64,000 bases of DNA from Amblyomma americanum (GCF_052857255.1 NC_135505.1:63898149-63962148), one strand, 5' to 3'. Positions 11,401 through 23,240 are shown, numbered from the stretch's first letter. A program made the numbers and translations. Notes: generated by a model from the letters alone, not told the origin.

Positions 11401-13416
11401 ACTTCATCGAGGCGTCTATTCCTCTCTTCTTTATTTCAATGCCTCCTTTCTCTCTTCCCTCATGGTGTGCTGGAGGTGACCATTGAGAGTGAGATTATTA
11501 CTGCGGCTTTCGTTTCCGCTTATCATATTCTCATTCTTACAGGACAGCACGTAAACGAAAATATTTTCACTTACATATTCTTATGATGACGGTGTTAAGG
11601 ACAACTATTCCATTAGGTTGAACCCCCGAAATCTTCAAACACTCTTCTTGAATACTGCACCGCAGCACAAGCAGAAGAAATAAACTGACGGACTGAAACA
11701 GATAAGTTATCGGTCGTCCATGATTGGCGCCATGTGTCTTTGAGCGCTCCATTACGTTTACACAACGCATCAGGGACATTCCAGTATACCTAGCTAAGAT
11801 GATGTAACATACACAGCCCTTCGCCCACATTGCATGACCACGCTTTTGTGAAAAGTACCGATCGAGCATGTGCCCGAGGGTGACGACATGCGGCATAGTC
11901 AGAGAGCGGAGACACAGTCCGGTGTGAGACGTGTGATCCGGGTAAGTCCCGTTTGCTGCCCAATTTTCACGGTCGACCGAGCCTGCTGACCGCTCTGACA
12001 GAGCCAGAATGGGACATGGCGTTTCTGGAAATTAGTCAGAAAAAAGAATGTTCCAGGTACAATCTCCGTATACGACGAAGGGTGCAGAAGGAGAGCACAT
12101 TGCCTTCCAAAACTATTAAATAATTTAGAGGATGTCAATCCAGATATAAAGAATATCTCAAGAAAAGGCTGGGAAAATATCTCGTTTCTGGCAGTTCTAA
12201 TGGCAATTTGTTGCGATTGTATCGATAATTTCTGTGACCTTCATTTAATGGTGGCTTTATATGGTTTTCCTTATAATTCATTGTATCAAGTACAATGTAA
12301 CGTTCTCTATTTTTTTTTCTGCTGTGAGATTACAGCGAAATGAACGTTGCGCGTTTTTTTATGATGTTTATTATGATAACGTGACATGACAAGTCCTTGG
12401 GTAGTATTGCACTGTGTAACATATGTCCAGTAGTGTCATTAGTTGTGTCTTATTGCTTGTAATATGTCCCCATATACGTCTATGAATAGTAAGCTTGATT
12501 GTGTTCAATGAGACTGTCTACAGCATATGTTTAAGTGATCTGTGCTGTTAATCCAAATATCCATAATTGTTTCAATGAGAACTGTTTGTTAACGCCCATC
12601 AACCTGTCAAATATAGGGGCAGCAACCTTCGTCAAGCTGCTAATCAGCTGCATTTTGTTGCTTGCCCTCGCATTTTTGTACTCTTGTAAAAAATGCGAAA
12701 AAAATTGAATCGAATTGAATTGAAGTATTTCCCGAGAGGTTGATTTCGGTGAAAATGAAGGGCGCAGTAATTTTGTAAATTCCGCGTGGACTCCACGATC
12801 ACGCCTTTACGCAAGAGAAACGACGGAAAGAAAGGAGGAGGAAAACAAAACGGTTCCACAGCGGACGGTTTTTCGAGCAAAAGGTTTAAGCCCTGTTCCA
12901 GAAAGCAGGTTTCAGTCCTGTATGTCACCATTCCCTCGCGACGCCCTTTGCTGGAGGCATCGCAAATGGCAGGGAAGATGGCATGAGAGAAATGGCAAAA
13001 GATAGGAAAAAAATAATTCTAATACGCACTTCAAACAAAAATTGTAAGATAATCCGGGTTATAGAAAGATCAAAGACAATGAGGACCCAAAATACCTAAG
13101 TAAACCCTGTTTAGAACACGCAGTAACAACATCGTCGAGGATTAGGCTATTCAGAGATTTAGGGATAGTGCAATTAATAATTCGGTTTGCATAATCGGCG
13201 TGCAGGTTCTGCTCAAAAGGAACACTTTGGAAACCTTGTGCATGAACAAAAGGTGTTTCTTCTCATGTTGGCCATGGAACTAATAAGGTTTGTGTTACTT
13301 CCACACTCTATTGCGAAGTAAGCATATATCGAAAATGAATGAGATCAGGACTTTTTAGCAGCTATGTTCCTAAATAATCAGCAAGTAGTTTTACACTGCA
13401 CACAATGCGAACTTAC

Positions 13417-13735
13417 GTCATAACTAGGCACCACCGTCCTGTAACGCTCGATCTCTTTTAGCGTCGGTTCCCGCTCGTCGAAGAGCTTCAGGAGTCGCAC
13501 GATGAGAGGCGAGTCGACGCGCGCCCCGCCGATGGTCGCGAAAAGCGGCGCCACTGCCCCGTTGCGCTGCCTCAGCTCCCGGACGGCTCTGAGCGCCTTC
13601 ACCGTTTTCTCGTCAGCCGAAGCCACCTTGACCAGCAAACTGCCCTGGTAAGGGTAGATGCCATACATGACGAAGTGGGTGCAGTACGACGTGGGAAGGC
13701 GGTTCACGGGATATACGAGGTTCTGCGAGAGGCAC
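13417..13735 (-). CDS. GH18 chitinase-like gene, exon with barrel strands 1-3
   Basis: A 319-base exon with a good acceptor (TTCCGTCCGCGCAG before 13735) and a consensus donor GAC|GTAAGT (donor bases 13411-13416). It starts with the last base of a codon and ends on a full codon, matching the phase-0 start of the exon at 7391. It reads CLSQNLVYPVNRLP, then SYCTHFVMYGIYPYQG (the CTH-V-Y strand 1 of GH18), a helix with VKALRAVRELRQRNG, then PLFATIGGARVDSP, the SxGG strand 3 with Thr for Ser. GH18 barrels bind chitin or N-glycans; many animal members are inactive. The signal peptide or membrane anchor must lie in an upstream exon that I could not find. Confidence 0.75.
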
Positions 13736-15334
13736 CTGCGCGGACGGAAGGCAGGTTTCAGGCCGATCCCGCTTCTTGTTATTACTACTAGCCTGTGCCA
13801 TTATTACTAGCCTGTGCAATGAACTTGGACGAATGAAATCGAATGGTAAGTTTTGATGTACTCATGTTTTATGTCAAGGAATGCAGGAAAAATTGGGAAT
13901 TTTTTCTCTGATCTTTTTGATAAAACTTGATTCCCAATTATCAGATGACAAAAATCAATTTGGTTGCACAGCCTGGTTAGTTGGCTAAGTCTGTGCCAAA
14001 AAGTTTGCAATTCCAGCCCTCCATTCGCTAGTTATGAATGCTCGCGTAAGAGCCAAGTTTGGACAATTATTTATCAATTATAAATGCCCTCAATGTTTTT
14101 TCACTCTTTTCTGCTTTTGAATGTCATATAAAACGGTGTTTTATAAGGTTAATGTGAAATAAAAATTTAATGGTCAAAATTTAAAAAAAATTAAAAAGGT
14201 GGTGACATATTTTAAGAAAGATAACATGTTTTACAGAAAATAAAACACTGCTAAGAATCACACATAATGCTCCTTGCTATGACTTTTATAGCGGCCTTTT
14301 CCGTAACAATGGGATTGTTAGCGCTAGGAAAGCTGTTTTTGCAGGCAGAAATAGGACAAGGAGTGGGCGATAAAAGCTGTTAAAATGAGGTTTCGCTGCA
14401 TCGCTACTGAGTTTTCGCTGCATCGCTACGGCGGGGTTGCCTTTGAGGCCAGAGCTTGAACAATGGCGTGACGACTCCACGCACGTGTCCTGTTCCTCGC
14501 GCTGATTTTGCCTTCATCAGGCAAGGCGTCATGTCGTAACAGTTCGCCGCGCAACGCCATGAAATACAACAAAACAAAATCTAAAATGAATGCATGGCGT
14601 GAAATGTGGCATGCCTCCGCGCTTGGTAACAGCCACAGTGGTGACAAATCTCAAAGCACAGGCGAGCTAAATCAGTGGCGTTGTAGGTGGGCCAGCAATG
14701 CTGCTCAGGTGGTGCGTTATGCTCCGAACTCAGCTCGTATGTGAGAGGCCGCAGCCATGAGTCATGTACAAACGTTTGGGGTATGCGGATTGGCAGAAAA
14801 AAATTTATTGCCGCACGATTGGGCAGAGCAAGTGAATGAAATGGAAACAAGCGTGACGAGAAAGGCGTGATCCATCTGCTAAAACAATGTGATCTAACTG
14901 GCCAGCGAGGAAACGAAAGCAATTTCTTTTTTCAGTGATCCGCATCTAACAAGCTTTTGTCCATGACTGGAGTTGCGGGCGGAAAGTGCAGCACGAGAAG
15001 TTTCTCAATTTGGCTCAAGCAAGTTCCTCACCCAAATACAATCACGGAAACAATCTCACAGAAAACACAATCGTCTCAGCGTCATGCATGGCAGCAGCAT
15101 TCAGGACAATAGCAAACATAGCGAAAGCAATATGTGGACCTGCTAGCGTGGGTTTTTCGCATTAACACGGATGCAATTTCTATTTATATTAACGCAACAG
15201 TGCAAGAGCGGGCGTTGAAGGAAGACCCCGAGGTCACAAATAAATTCCTCACTAGTCTACAAGACCTAGTTCTCGTAAGTCAGGCATCCAGCAGCGACCA
15301 CAAAGTACAAAATTGAAGGGGTCATATTTGCATA
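13736..15334. other. AT-rich intronic sequence, no recognised gene
   Basis: Expected to lie in the intron upstream of the first recognised GH18 exon. There are several 60-110 codon ORFs on both strands without domain or splice support. No hydrophobic segment with flanking splice sites that could be a membrane-anchor exon was seen. Confidence 0.4.
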
Positions 15335-15574
15335 CCAGTCGCCTTGGTGGCTCAGAGGTTGTGGCGTTCGGCTGCTGACCCTAAAAACGTGGGTTCGATC
15401 CCGGCCATGGCGGTTGCATTTCGGTGGAGGCCAAGGGTTATTGACCTGTGTACTGTACTATATCACTGCACGTTACAGAACCCCAGGTGGTCGAAATTAT
15501 CCGGAGCCGTCCATTACAGCGTGCCTTGTAGTCTTAGTCGTTTCGGGACGTTAAACCCCATAAACCAAACAATC
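15335..15574 (+). repeat. tRNA-derived SINE, second subtype, with probable 8-bp duplication
   Basis: Head CCTTGGTGGCTCAGAGG and B box TGGGTTCGATCCCGGCC, then a body with the CTGCACGTTACAGAACC phrase and GGTGGTCGAAATTATCCGG, and a tail GGGACGTTAAACCCCATAAA. The tail type differs from the copy at 45832 and matches the copy at 39806. TTTGCATA stands directly before (15327-15334) and after (15575-15582), a likely target-site duplication. Confidence 0.8.
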
Positions 15575-15595
15575 TTTGCATATCGCTTCGCAGAT

Positions 15596-15745
15596 ACGGA
15601 TGTTGATGATGTCGGACAGGGAACACATGGACTACATTCCACCAAGTCAAGTAAACGTACCTTAATCGCATATGGGTCGCCCATCTGTCTCGCGACCGAA
15701 GGATCACAGGTTCGATTCCCATGTAGTTACTTGAATTTTCTTTTC
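15596..15745 (+). repeat. tRNA-like head, possible SINE fragment
   Basis: Contains GGTTCGATTCCCATG (B-box-like) and an upstream GGGTCGCCCATCTGTCTCGC that could be a decayed tRNA arm. GGACTACAT and ATGTAGTTA form a short inverted match about 90 bp apart, too far for an acceptor stem. Weak evidence only. Confidence 0.25.
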
Positions 15746-16499
15746 AGCCTATTAACCTTTTGAAGGCTACAGTGTAGTTAAAAGATGAAAATGCTTCGAA
15801 GAAGAAATTTTGTGTTCAAAATTCAGGTATCTTTTTAAAATAACCGTAAAAATGTAGGACTTTTAAATGACGAAACATCGTTTTATCCAATTTCGATTTT
15901 TGGACCTTTCGAATTTTTCTTGTACAGACGGCTTAAGTATGTCGTGTGAAGCAGCTTTTATGATTAGTACAGAGCGAACTTCTTTTTATCATAGAAGGCA
16001 ACCTTTTAATTGCCTGGAATTTTTACGAAAATTATTTCTAGTGCTAATAATAGAGAAAACTAGCACGGTTCTACGTTTTCTTTCAGCGTGCGAGCTGTAT
16101 CGCATTAAACTCTTTAGGAGCCCTGCTAGACATAATAACATATTAGCAGCAGATGCCTTTTCCCGTAGCTATGTTCCAGACCTCCGACGACGGCCCAGGC
16201 ATTTCTGCGTTCCGTGATCATGCGGCCACGCTCTGCACGTGCCTTCGTCATCTTCCAGGGAGGCGCGCCAAAGGGGGACGTGAGGGCGCGGGCTCTTGAC
16301 CACACCCAGGATGCACCCCACCTCTTCGCGTTTCGTGCAACCTTTGCCGACATTTGGATGTGACGCATGGTAGTAAAGACGCCCCAAACACTTCTAAACG
16401 CCTCTCAGATGCCAGGCGCAGCTTAGAGTCGACAGCCTGGAGAAATGCAACGCGCACAGCATTGCTAGCATTCGCTTTGGACACTGCGACGAAGGAAGG

Positions 16500-16640
16500 G
16501 ACAAAGGGGCGAGTGACCGAAGTGTTGTAGTAGAGGTCTACAGATTTATTCCGACCGTCTGGGAAACATTAACGTGTACTGACATCGCGCAGCACACGGG
16601 CGCCTTTTGCGTTTCGGCTACATCGAAACACGGCCATCCA
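16500..16640 (-). repeat. truncated Ruka-like SINE body
   Basis: The minus strand has GCCCGTGTGCTGCGCGATG and GTACACGTTAATG, the body phrases of the Ruka-like SINE, in degraded form. The tRNA-like head is lost beyond CGAAACGCAAAAGG. Same orientation as the copies at the left edge. Confidence 0.6.
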
Positions 16641-17109
16641 CATATGTCATAGAAAGAATGGGGCAGAGTTTACGCCAGCTGGCGTAATGCGGGATACAAT
16701 ATGGTAGGATTACTTTTTGCCTTTTAACTCCGCTTCTGCCAAACCGCCAGTATGCACAGAAAGGAACATTTGCATAAAACTTACTGGCAGTGGAAGACTG
16801 AGAGATTTTAGTTCGTTGCTTTTTTCTTGGGAATTCACCACCTCTTTAACATTCCTTTTGTTCTTTTTTTGATGACTTGAATTCTTTTTCTGAAAATGGG
16901 CTCCACAAACACTCGGTTGCTTCAACGTTCACACTATGACCTTTTAGCAGTAATAATTAAAAATCTTGAAAGAAGTCGCTAAAAATATGCTTGCGATGAT
17001 TTCTATGATCATCACGCAGTATGCGAGCAAATCAATTTCGAAGGTGCACTTCGAAGGGCAACAAAAAATGTATCATGTGTTCCAGTTTCGGAACATTTGG
17101 AAATAAATG

Positions 17110-17570
17110 GTCAATTTGCTCCTCATTTGTGGGAAAACCTGTTCCCCCTCTGTTTCGACGCGGCCGACATCTACATCGTGGTGCGTCAGGACAGCACCGG
17201 CTGGGCGAGGAGGGAAGTCTCGCTCATAGAAGAAGGGGAAGGAGCAACTGGAGCGCCACCTCGAAGGTTACGCGGAACTCTCCGGAGCCGGAGAGAGACT
17301 CTTCGTGATCCGGCCAGCGGCACGAGCGTTTACAACCATACGCTCTCGCCACTTCCCGCGGCAGACGCCCGGAGATCCGTCGTGCCTTGCCGCTGGACTT
17401 CTGGTTCCAGGCAGCGAACGCACGCTCTCGGCACCTTCCCCATCAAATGCTTCCGGATGGCTTTGCCCCAAGAAAGTGGCGCACACGGGAAGACCCGCCC
17501 GCCATTCTCGGCCCATACAAACGTTCACCGCCGATACCTTTGAAGACGCGCCCATGCCTAGCCGGTAAGT
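17110..17570 (+). pseudogene. broken coding-like segment, unrecognised
   Basis: Two adjacent plus frames join into one plausible protein if one frame change near 17230 is allowed: FDAADIYIVVRQDSTGWARR then KEQLERHLEGYAELSGAGER then LFVIRPAARAFTTI. After that the frame is Pro/Ser/Arg-rich and ends MPSR at 17568, just before GGTAAGTC. GC content is high and the first half looks amphipathic. I do not recognise the family. It lies about 0.9 kb upstream of the LTR at 18475, so it may be the internal region of that element, or an exon relic. Confidence 0.3.
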
Positions 17571-18462
17571 CAGAAGCCCTTCTTACGGAGTCTTCTACTT
17601 CCGAGGAAAGACTCGTTGATGTTCTCTAGCTAGCTGGCCCGCTCTGTGTGTTTGCAACTATAGTATTGCAGTGAGCTGGGTAGGACCACTCAGCAAAACT
17701 GATGTCTCCTCGCGCCTGTGCGCACTTAACCCGTTTGGGGTATTTTTTTTCGCGGTCTTTTTCAGGGTGGTAGTTGGGCCTGAGGCTTTTCGGAGCTTGC
17801 ACCACTTCAGAAGAGACAAGACCAAAGGACCATGGTGTTGAGAGGGAGCGCACGTTGCTGCCCACCAGATTTTTTTTAACCTCGCATGAACTGAACAGTC
17901 TCGTTAAACTCAAGAAAGGGCTCTGTTCACTCCACTTTTGCGTTTGCACAGCCGGCTGACACGTTTTGCTAGTGGCTTAAGTATTGTGCCACCACGCCCT
18001 CGCGGACGCCGTTTCTTCTCCCGTGACCTACGGTAAAGGCACGCCGATAGCGCTTCGGCAATCTTGAGGATCCGGTGGAGCCACCCACGCTTTTCTTCCT
18101 GTGCACAGCATCTCGCTCCCGACTGCTGCGACAGAGCGACCTGTATCCTCTTCGCCGCATCTATCCGGAACAGCTGTGGCGAGACCAGTCAGCAGTCATC
18201 CCCGGCTGCTGTTAACCCGGGGACTGCTGGAGAATCCAGGCCTGCAGTTTACATCCGGCCTTCTCTTCGCGAGCCTTCGGACACCAATCGCACAGGCCAT
18301 GCGAGCCGTTCCTGCGGAGACCTTTACGCCACCTTCGGACCACCGTTGAAATCAGCGTGGACGCTGTCGGCGTCACCTCCGCTGGAATACCTGGCTCAAG
18401 TGAACGAAGACCAGGAGACTCCTCCATAACATGTATGTACCTACAGGCGTGTAGGTTTATTT

Positions 18463-18474
18463 AAGGTGGGGGAA
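18463..18474 (+). other. polypurine tract of an LTR retrotransposon
   Basis: AAGGTGGGGGAA directly before the TGTGG start of the LTR. In LTR retrotransposons such a tract primes plus-strand DNA synthesis and marks the inner edge of the 3' LTR. Its position makes the LTR a 3' one and places the element body to the left, on the plus strand. Confidence 0.6.
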
Positions 18475-19041
18475 TGTGGTTGGCATTCCCACAATGACCC
18501 CGCAGCAGCAGCATCGCCTCGATGCGAGGCGCGCCACGTGGCTCTTTCTTGATAACACGAGAGAGCGCTGGCCTGGGAGCGCTACAGACGGCTTCCTGCG
18601 CGCGCGCGGGACACAGCATCTCGCTCTTCGGCTGGGGAACGTCGTCGGGGCGGACGTAACGGCCGCGGCGCTCTGCTTCCCGCCAGCGGGGCGAGGAGTT
18701 GTGGAGAGGACCGCTCTCTGCACCTCGTGCCGTCTGGGCGAGGAGTATCCCCTGCCCTAGCGTGGGCGAACATTCGCTGGTAACCTTGCTGGTGAATCGG
18801 ACGACCTCGATTTCTTAGTGTCCGTTGTTGCCAGCTGGCATTATTGTTGCTGTAGCAATAAACGTATTGTTTGTGTCAGCCAGAGTATTGTTCATTTCTT
18901 CCCTCAGAGCAAGGCCCGCCGCGGTCGTCGTGCGCTCGGTAGCGTACGCGATCACGGTGTAGGGTCCGGCGGTTTTGAACAGTGTCAGCCGTGGTTAAGC
19001 GGGGAGGAACTATCTCCTACCTCCCCTATAAAAACCCCACA
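18475..19041 (+). mobile_element. 3' LTR of a Ty3/gypsy-like retrotransposon
   Basis: 567 bases beginning TGTGGTTGGC and ending CCCCACA, giving TG...CA ends with a 5-bp terminal inverted match (TGTGG/CCACA). AATAAA at 18857-18862 could be the polyadenylation signal; GC-rich sequence with repeated CGCGCG precedes it. A polypurine tract abuts the left end. No second copy was found in the window, so the 5' LTR, gag and pol are lost or lie elsewhere. I cannot tell whether gag copies A and B belong to the same family. Confidence 0.6.
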
Positions 19042-19070
19042 CATTCGAGCATGTCATAATAACGCTTGAG

Positions 19071-19406
19071 TCATGTCAGACCTAAAAGGCACAATTTATA
19101 TAATGTTTTATTCAGTTTTCCATTGTGCACCTGCAGGCGCGTACCAGAATGAGCCGTACCAGCAGGAGCCGTAACAGCACGTGCTCTAGGCTCGTCGCTC
19201 CGGTCATGCGATCGGCTGCCCCTTGCGTTGGCCGCTGCCAGGGAAACGCGCCTGGATCGCAACTGGGCCGCCAGGGCGACGGATGCGCGCCGGCGCTGGA
19301 TGGGCGCCGGCAGCGAAGCGCGCCTCGAACGCTGCTGCATCGCCTGGGCCGATGCCTCCTCGTCCGAGTCCCGGTTCGTAAACGTCACAATCTTGGCGGC
19401 CTGGCT
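19071..19406 (-). CDS. candidate host exon, Arg-Arg-x-Ser-rich, unrecognised
   Basis: A clear acceptor (pyrimidine tract then GTGCGCAG, CAG at 19407-19409) opens a phase-0 frame of 111 codons reading SQAAKIVTFTNRDSDEEASA, then three basic phospho-site-like units (SRRASLPA, RRRASVAL, SRRVSLAA), then a Ser/Arg/Ala-rich stretch. RRxS is the consensus for cAMP-dependent kinase. An AATAAA in the last part (19107-19112 on minus) suggests that the real exon ends earlier, at a donor near GGTACGC or CAGGTGC. GC-rich and sharply bounded. It may precede the GH18 exons in one gene; its phase fits the end of the exon at 25278. Confidence 0.5.
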   Translation of the reverse strand, partial: SQAAKIVTFTNRDSDEEASAQAMQQRSRRASLPAPIQRRRASVALAAQLRSRRVSLAAANARGSRSHDRSDEPRARAVTAPAGTAHSGTRLQVHNGKLNKTLYKLCLLGLT

Positions 19407-19409
19407 CTG

Positions 19410-20279
19410 CGCACAGTTGAAAGGCAGAGAAAAGCGAAGGCGAGTATACGTTGCTCAGAGGTCAGGAACCGTTCGCGCAGCACCCGAGACTCGCTAGCCC
19501 AGTATGAATGTATACTGCGGCACTTCTTCAGAAACCAAGCTCCGAAGCTAGTACCTCCGAAGAATTCCGCTAGCCCTATTATATTATCACGCAAGAATTC
19601 AACTTCCTCCAAAACAAAAGCTCTATTTTTTCTTTCTCTGTGGATGGTCTGATCCTATTTGCCAGCCAGCAACATTGTTGTCCGGCTGCTCTGGAAGCTA
19701 GCCTATCTCTATATGTGCATGTCCACTGCTGAGTCTGTATCAGTTTTCAGCCCTTCATCAGCTTGTATGAAATTATTCCTTGCACTGAAACCATCAATCC
19801 TCCTGCCTAAGAATTAGTACGAACTTCAACGTCGGCTGCCTTCTGGGAGGCTGCAGCAGCTGATAGTTGCTCATAAACTCTCGCAAACATGTAAAGTCAT
19901 CTTCGAGAAAGCATCGCGCACATGAACACGGGCGCTAAGAAGACGACATGAATATGCACAGCGTTATTATTCAGAAGGATTTAAAGTGCACGCTTGTATT
20001 AGGAAGATCAACCAAACGAAGTCGCTCAAGCGCATAACTCACTATGAACTTGCATGTTCTGGCGCGAAAAATTAGCATGAAAATCTCAGCTGATGTTCTG
20101 AAAAACGTGACCTTTTGCCAGACAGGCTGATGTATGTATCGTTCACAAATGAGTCATATAAATGCTTTCTCTGTCTACCGCGTCAATGAAGTGTGGTGGC
20201 GGAATACAATACTTGATTAAAAATACAGCCCGCGAAAAACCGCACTACCAATTTGGCGCCAGTGGAGAACTAAATTACT
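19410..20279. other. unassigned stretch
   Basis: No feature recognised on either strand apart from short pyrimidine-rich tracts that would fit an intron. Confidence 0.45.
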
Positions 20280-23240
20280 CGACAAACGACTGAAGCTAAC
20301 TGCATGAAAATATCAGTAGCCAAGGTGGTGGCCAGACTGCACACCTGTGACGCAGCGGAGGGTGCTATGAATCTCTGGCTCCGGAGAGGGCGCCATTGGA
20401 ATCTGAACCTGGAAAAGTTTAACGTTTGGACATTATCTGGTGAGGCTATCGTAGCAGTTCTGTTCGAGGAACTGGCGGCATTATATGCGATGTCATAGGC
20501 ATTAGTGAAGTTAGGAGAACAAGTGAGGCGTTTACAGTGCAAAAAGAACGGCCACATACTGTGCTGTCACGGATTGCGGGATAGACAAGAACAAGGTGTG
20601 GGATTCCTCATTATTCAGGATATCTGGCAACGCAGAAAAGTTCTATAATATTAACGAGAGTGTCGCAGCTCTCGTGATTAGGCTCGATAGGCGGTACAAG
20701 CTGAAGGCAGTGCAGGCCTACGAGCCTACATCCAGCCATGATGACCAGGCGGTTGAAACCTGCTATGAAGACGTGGAATTGGAAATGAACAAAGTAAAAT
20801 CCCTGTACACTGCACTGATTGGCGACGTCAATGTGATGAAGGGCAAAAAGCACGCTGGCGACAAGGTGGTATGCGAATGTGGAATAGGTTGTAGGAATAG
20901 CAGGACAGAGTAAGTAGTAGAATGCGCAGATAAAAATAATTCACGGATCATGAATACCTTCTTCCACACACGAGAGAACTGAAAGTGGGCCTGGAAGAAC
21001 TCTAGTGGTGAGACTAAAAATCTAATCGACATCATACTACGTGCTCAACCTGGCATCGCTTAGGATGTGCATGTCCTTGAAAAGGTGCGTTGTAGCCACC
21101 GAAGAATGGTGAGGTCTCAAATTAGCTTAGACTTGAAGATGGAACGGAAAAAGCTAGTGAAAAGGAAGTCCTTACTGAGTTAGCGGTAAGAGGGAAAATA
21201 GAGGAATTCAGGATATCGCTGCAGAACAGATATTCAAGTTTAATTGAGGAAAGAGGTCTTAAGGTCTAAACAATGAACGATAATCTGACAGCTATCATTA
21301 CGGTGTGCGCAGTCGAAGGAGGTGGTAGGAATCTTCGTCTGGATACTGGGAAGCTATATCAGGAGACGAAAGATCTGATTAAACGACGCCAAAATATGAC
21401 GGCGTCTAACTTTACAAAGTGAATAGGACTGGAATAGCTATCGAAGTTAAAAAATAAGCGCAAAGGGATATAAGGGGGGGGGGGGGGGGTAGCCTACATA
21501 AGGAAGTTTAATATAGAGAGAATCGAGCACGCTCTAAAGAGCTGAGACAGCGTAAACGCGGTGAAGAGAAAACTAGGCACATGTAAAAACCAGATGTATG
21601 CTGTAAGAGACAAGGAGGGCAAAGCAATTAGCAATATGGATAAGATAGCTAAAATACCCGAAGATTTCTACACAAACCTGTACAGTAGCCAATGTAATCA
21701 GAGCGTTAATGAGTAAGACAGTAGTGCACAGCAATTCGTCATCCCACCAGTAACGAAAGAGGAAGTAAAAAAAAAGCCTTAGGAGCAAAGTAAAAGAGAA
21801 AAGCAGCTGGGGAGGATCAGGTAACAGCAGATGTGTTGAAGAATTGAGGGGATATCTTGCTAGAAAAACTAACCACTCTGTATGCGCAACGCCTTATGAC
21901 ATCGATCGTATCGAAATCTTGCACGAAAGCAATGATTATCTTATTTTATAATAAAGGAGAAACCAAGGACTTGTCAAATTACAGACCGATCAGCTTAGTG
22001 TACTTGCCTACAAGTTATTTACTAAGGTAATTGCTAATAGAGTCATGGCAACGTTAGACTTGCATCAACCAAAAGATCAGGCAGACTTTAGTAATGGATA
22101 TTCCACAATAGATATTATTCACACCAATAATCAGGTGATAGAGGAAAGCGAATACTATAACCAACCCCTAAATATAGCCTTCATTGATTAAGGGAAAGCT
22201 TTCGACTAAGTGGAAATCTCTGCAGTCCTACAGGTATTGCGAAATCAGGGACAAGAATAGCCTTATGTAAAAATATTGGAAGTCATATAAATTAATCGCA
22301 CCGATATCAATGTTTTCCGTAAAGTTAGGAATAAAATTCCAATCAGGAATGGCGTCAGGGAAGGAAACATGTTCTCGCCAATGATATTCACCGCCTGTTT
22401 ACAGGAGGTATTCCGAGGCCTGAATTCGGAATAGTTGGTGATAAGAGTCAAAGAAGAATTCCTAAATATTTTGCTACTAGCTGATGATATTACCTGCTGA
22501 GTCACTAAAGAGGGGAACTGCAATATGCTCAATAAGTGAAAACAGGCAGTGCGGAAAGGTGGGACTAAAATTTAACATGCAGAAAACCAAAGTAATGCTC
22601 AAGAGCCTAGCAAGAGAGCAGCAGTTCACAATTGGCAGCGAGGTGCTCGAAGTGGTAAAATAATCTCCTTAGGGCTGCTAGCGACAGCTGATCCATTTCA
22701 TGAGAGGGAAATAACGAGAAGGATAAGACTGGAGTGGAGCGCATCTGGCAAGTTCTCTTAGATCACCAATGCCAGTTTTGTAATATTTCTGAGGAGGAAA
22801 ATGTACAACAGCTCTATTTTAGGGGTACTCACCTACGGAACAGAAGCATGGAGGCTAACGAAAAGGGTTCATGTTAAGTTAAGGAGAGCGCGGTGAGCCA
22901 TGGTGTATTGATAGGTGTAACGTTAAGAGAAGGCAAGCAGGCAGATTGGGTGAGAGAACAAATGCGGTTTAATGACATATCCTAGTCGTAATCAAGAGGA
23001 AGAAATGGGCTCGGGCAGGGCACGTGTTGCGAAGGCAAGATAACCGCTGGTCCTTAGGAGTAACGGAGTGGATTCCAAGTGAAGGAAATCGTAGCAGGCG
23101 GCGACAGAAGGCTAGGTGGGTGGAGCAGATTAAGGAGTTTGCAAACATAGGTTGGGCGCAGCTGCCAAAGGACCGTGTTAATTGAAGAGACATAGGAGAG
23201 GCCTTTGCCCTGCAGTGGTTGCAGTCACGCTCATGGTGAT
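20280..23240 (+). mobile_element. RTE-like LINE, nearly full length but dead
   Basis: Plus-strand relic with, in order, the endonuclease (VAALVIRLDRRYKLKAVQAY at 20660, then SLYTALIGDVN at 20800, the GDFN motif altered to GDVN), a linker, RT entry (SNYRPISL-like, 21980), motif A AFID with stops (22190), and the thumb/C-terminus with LTYGTEAWRLTKR (22830). It ends in a CCTGCAGTGG block followed by GTGATGATGA (23210-23245), the short-repeat end usual for RTE elements. Dozens of stops and a G16 run lie inside. Close relatives lie at 26790, 60130 and 62480 (plus) and at 3030 and 63545 (minus). Confidence 0.8.
21474..21489. repeat. G homopolymer, 16 bases
   Basis: Sixteen G in the linker region of the dead RTE-like LINE. 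It is the longest homopolymer of the window, probably grown by slippage after the element lost function. Confidence 0.9.

Larger units (their letters stand above)
10961..13416. other. intron sequence with possible LINE 3' tail
   Basis: No gene recognised. It includes a C12 run (11148-11159) and a repeat 3' end (11278-11400). At 12240-12730 an AT-rich stretch ends in GAATCGAATTGAATTGAA (12710-12722), which looks like the untranslated tail of a LINE. The 233-codon plus ORF across 10885-11586 runs through the homopolymer and is hydrophobic by composition; I do not accept it as a gene. Confidence 0.4.

Noticed and set aside
10885..11586. 233-codon plus ORF with hydrophobic stretches
   Set aside because: It runs through a C12 run and T-rich intron DNA; the hydrophobic residues follow from T-rich codons. 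No domain, no splice sites, no conserved-looking blocks.
19125..19652. 175-codon plus ORF, Arg/Ser-rich
   Set aside because: Antisense to the exon candidate at 19071-19406; minus has the acceptor and more natural composition. Not excluded with certainty.
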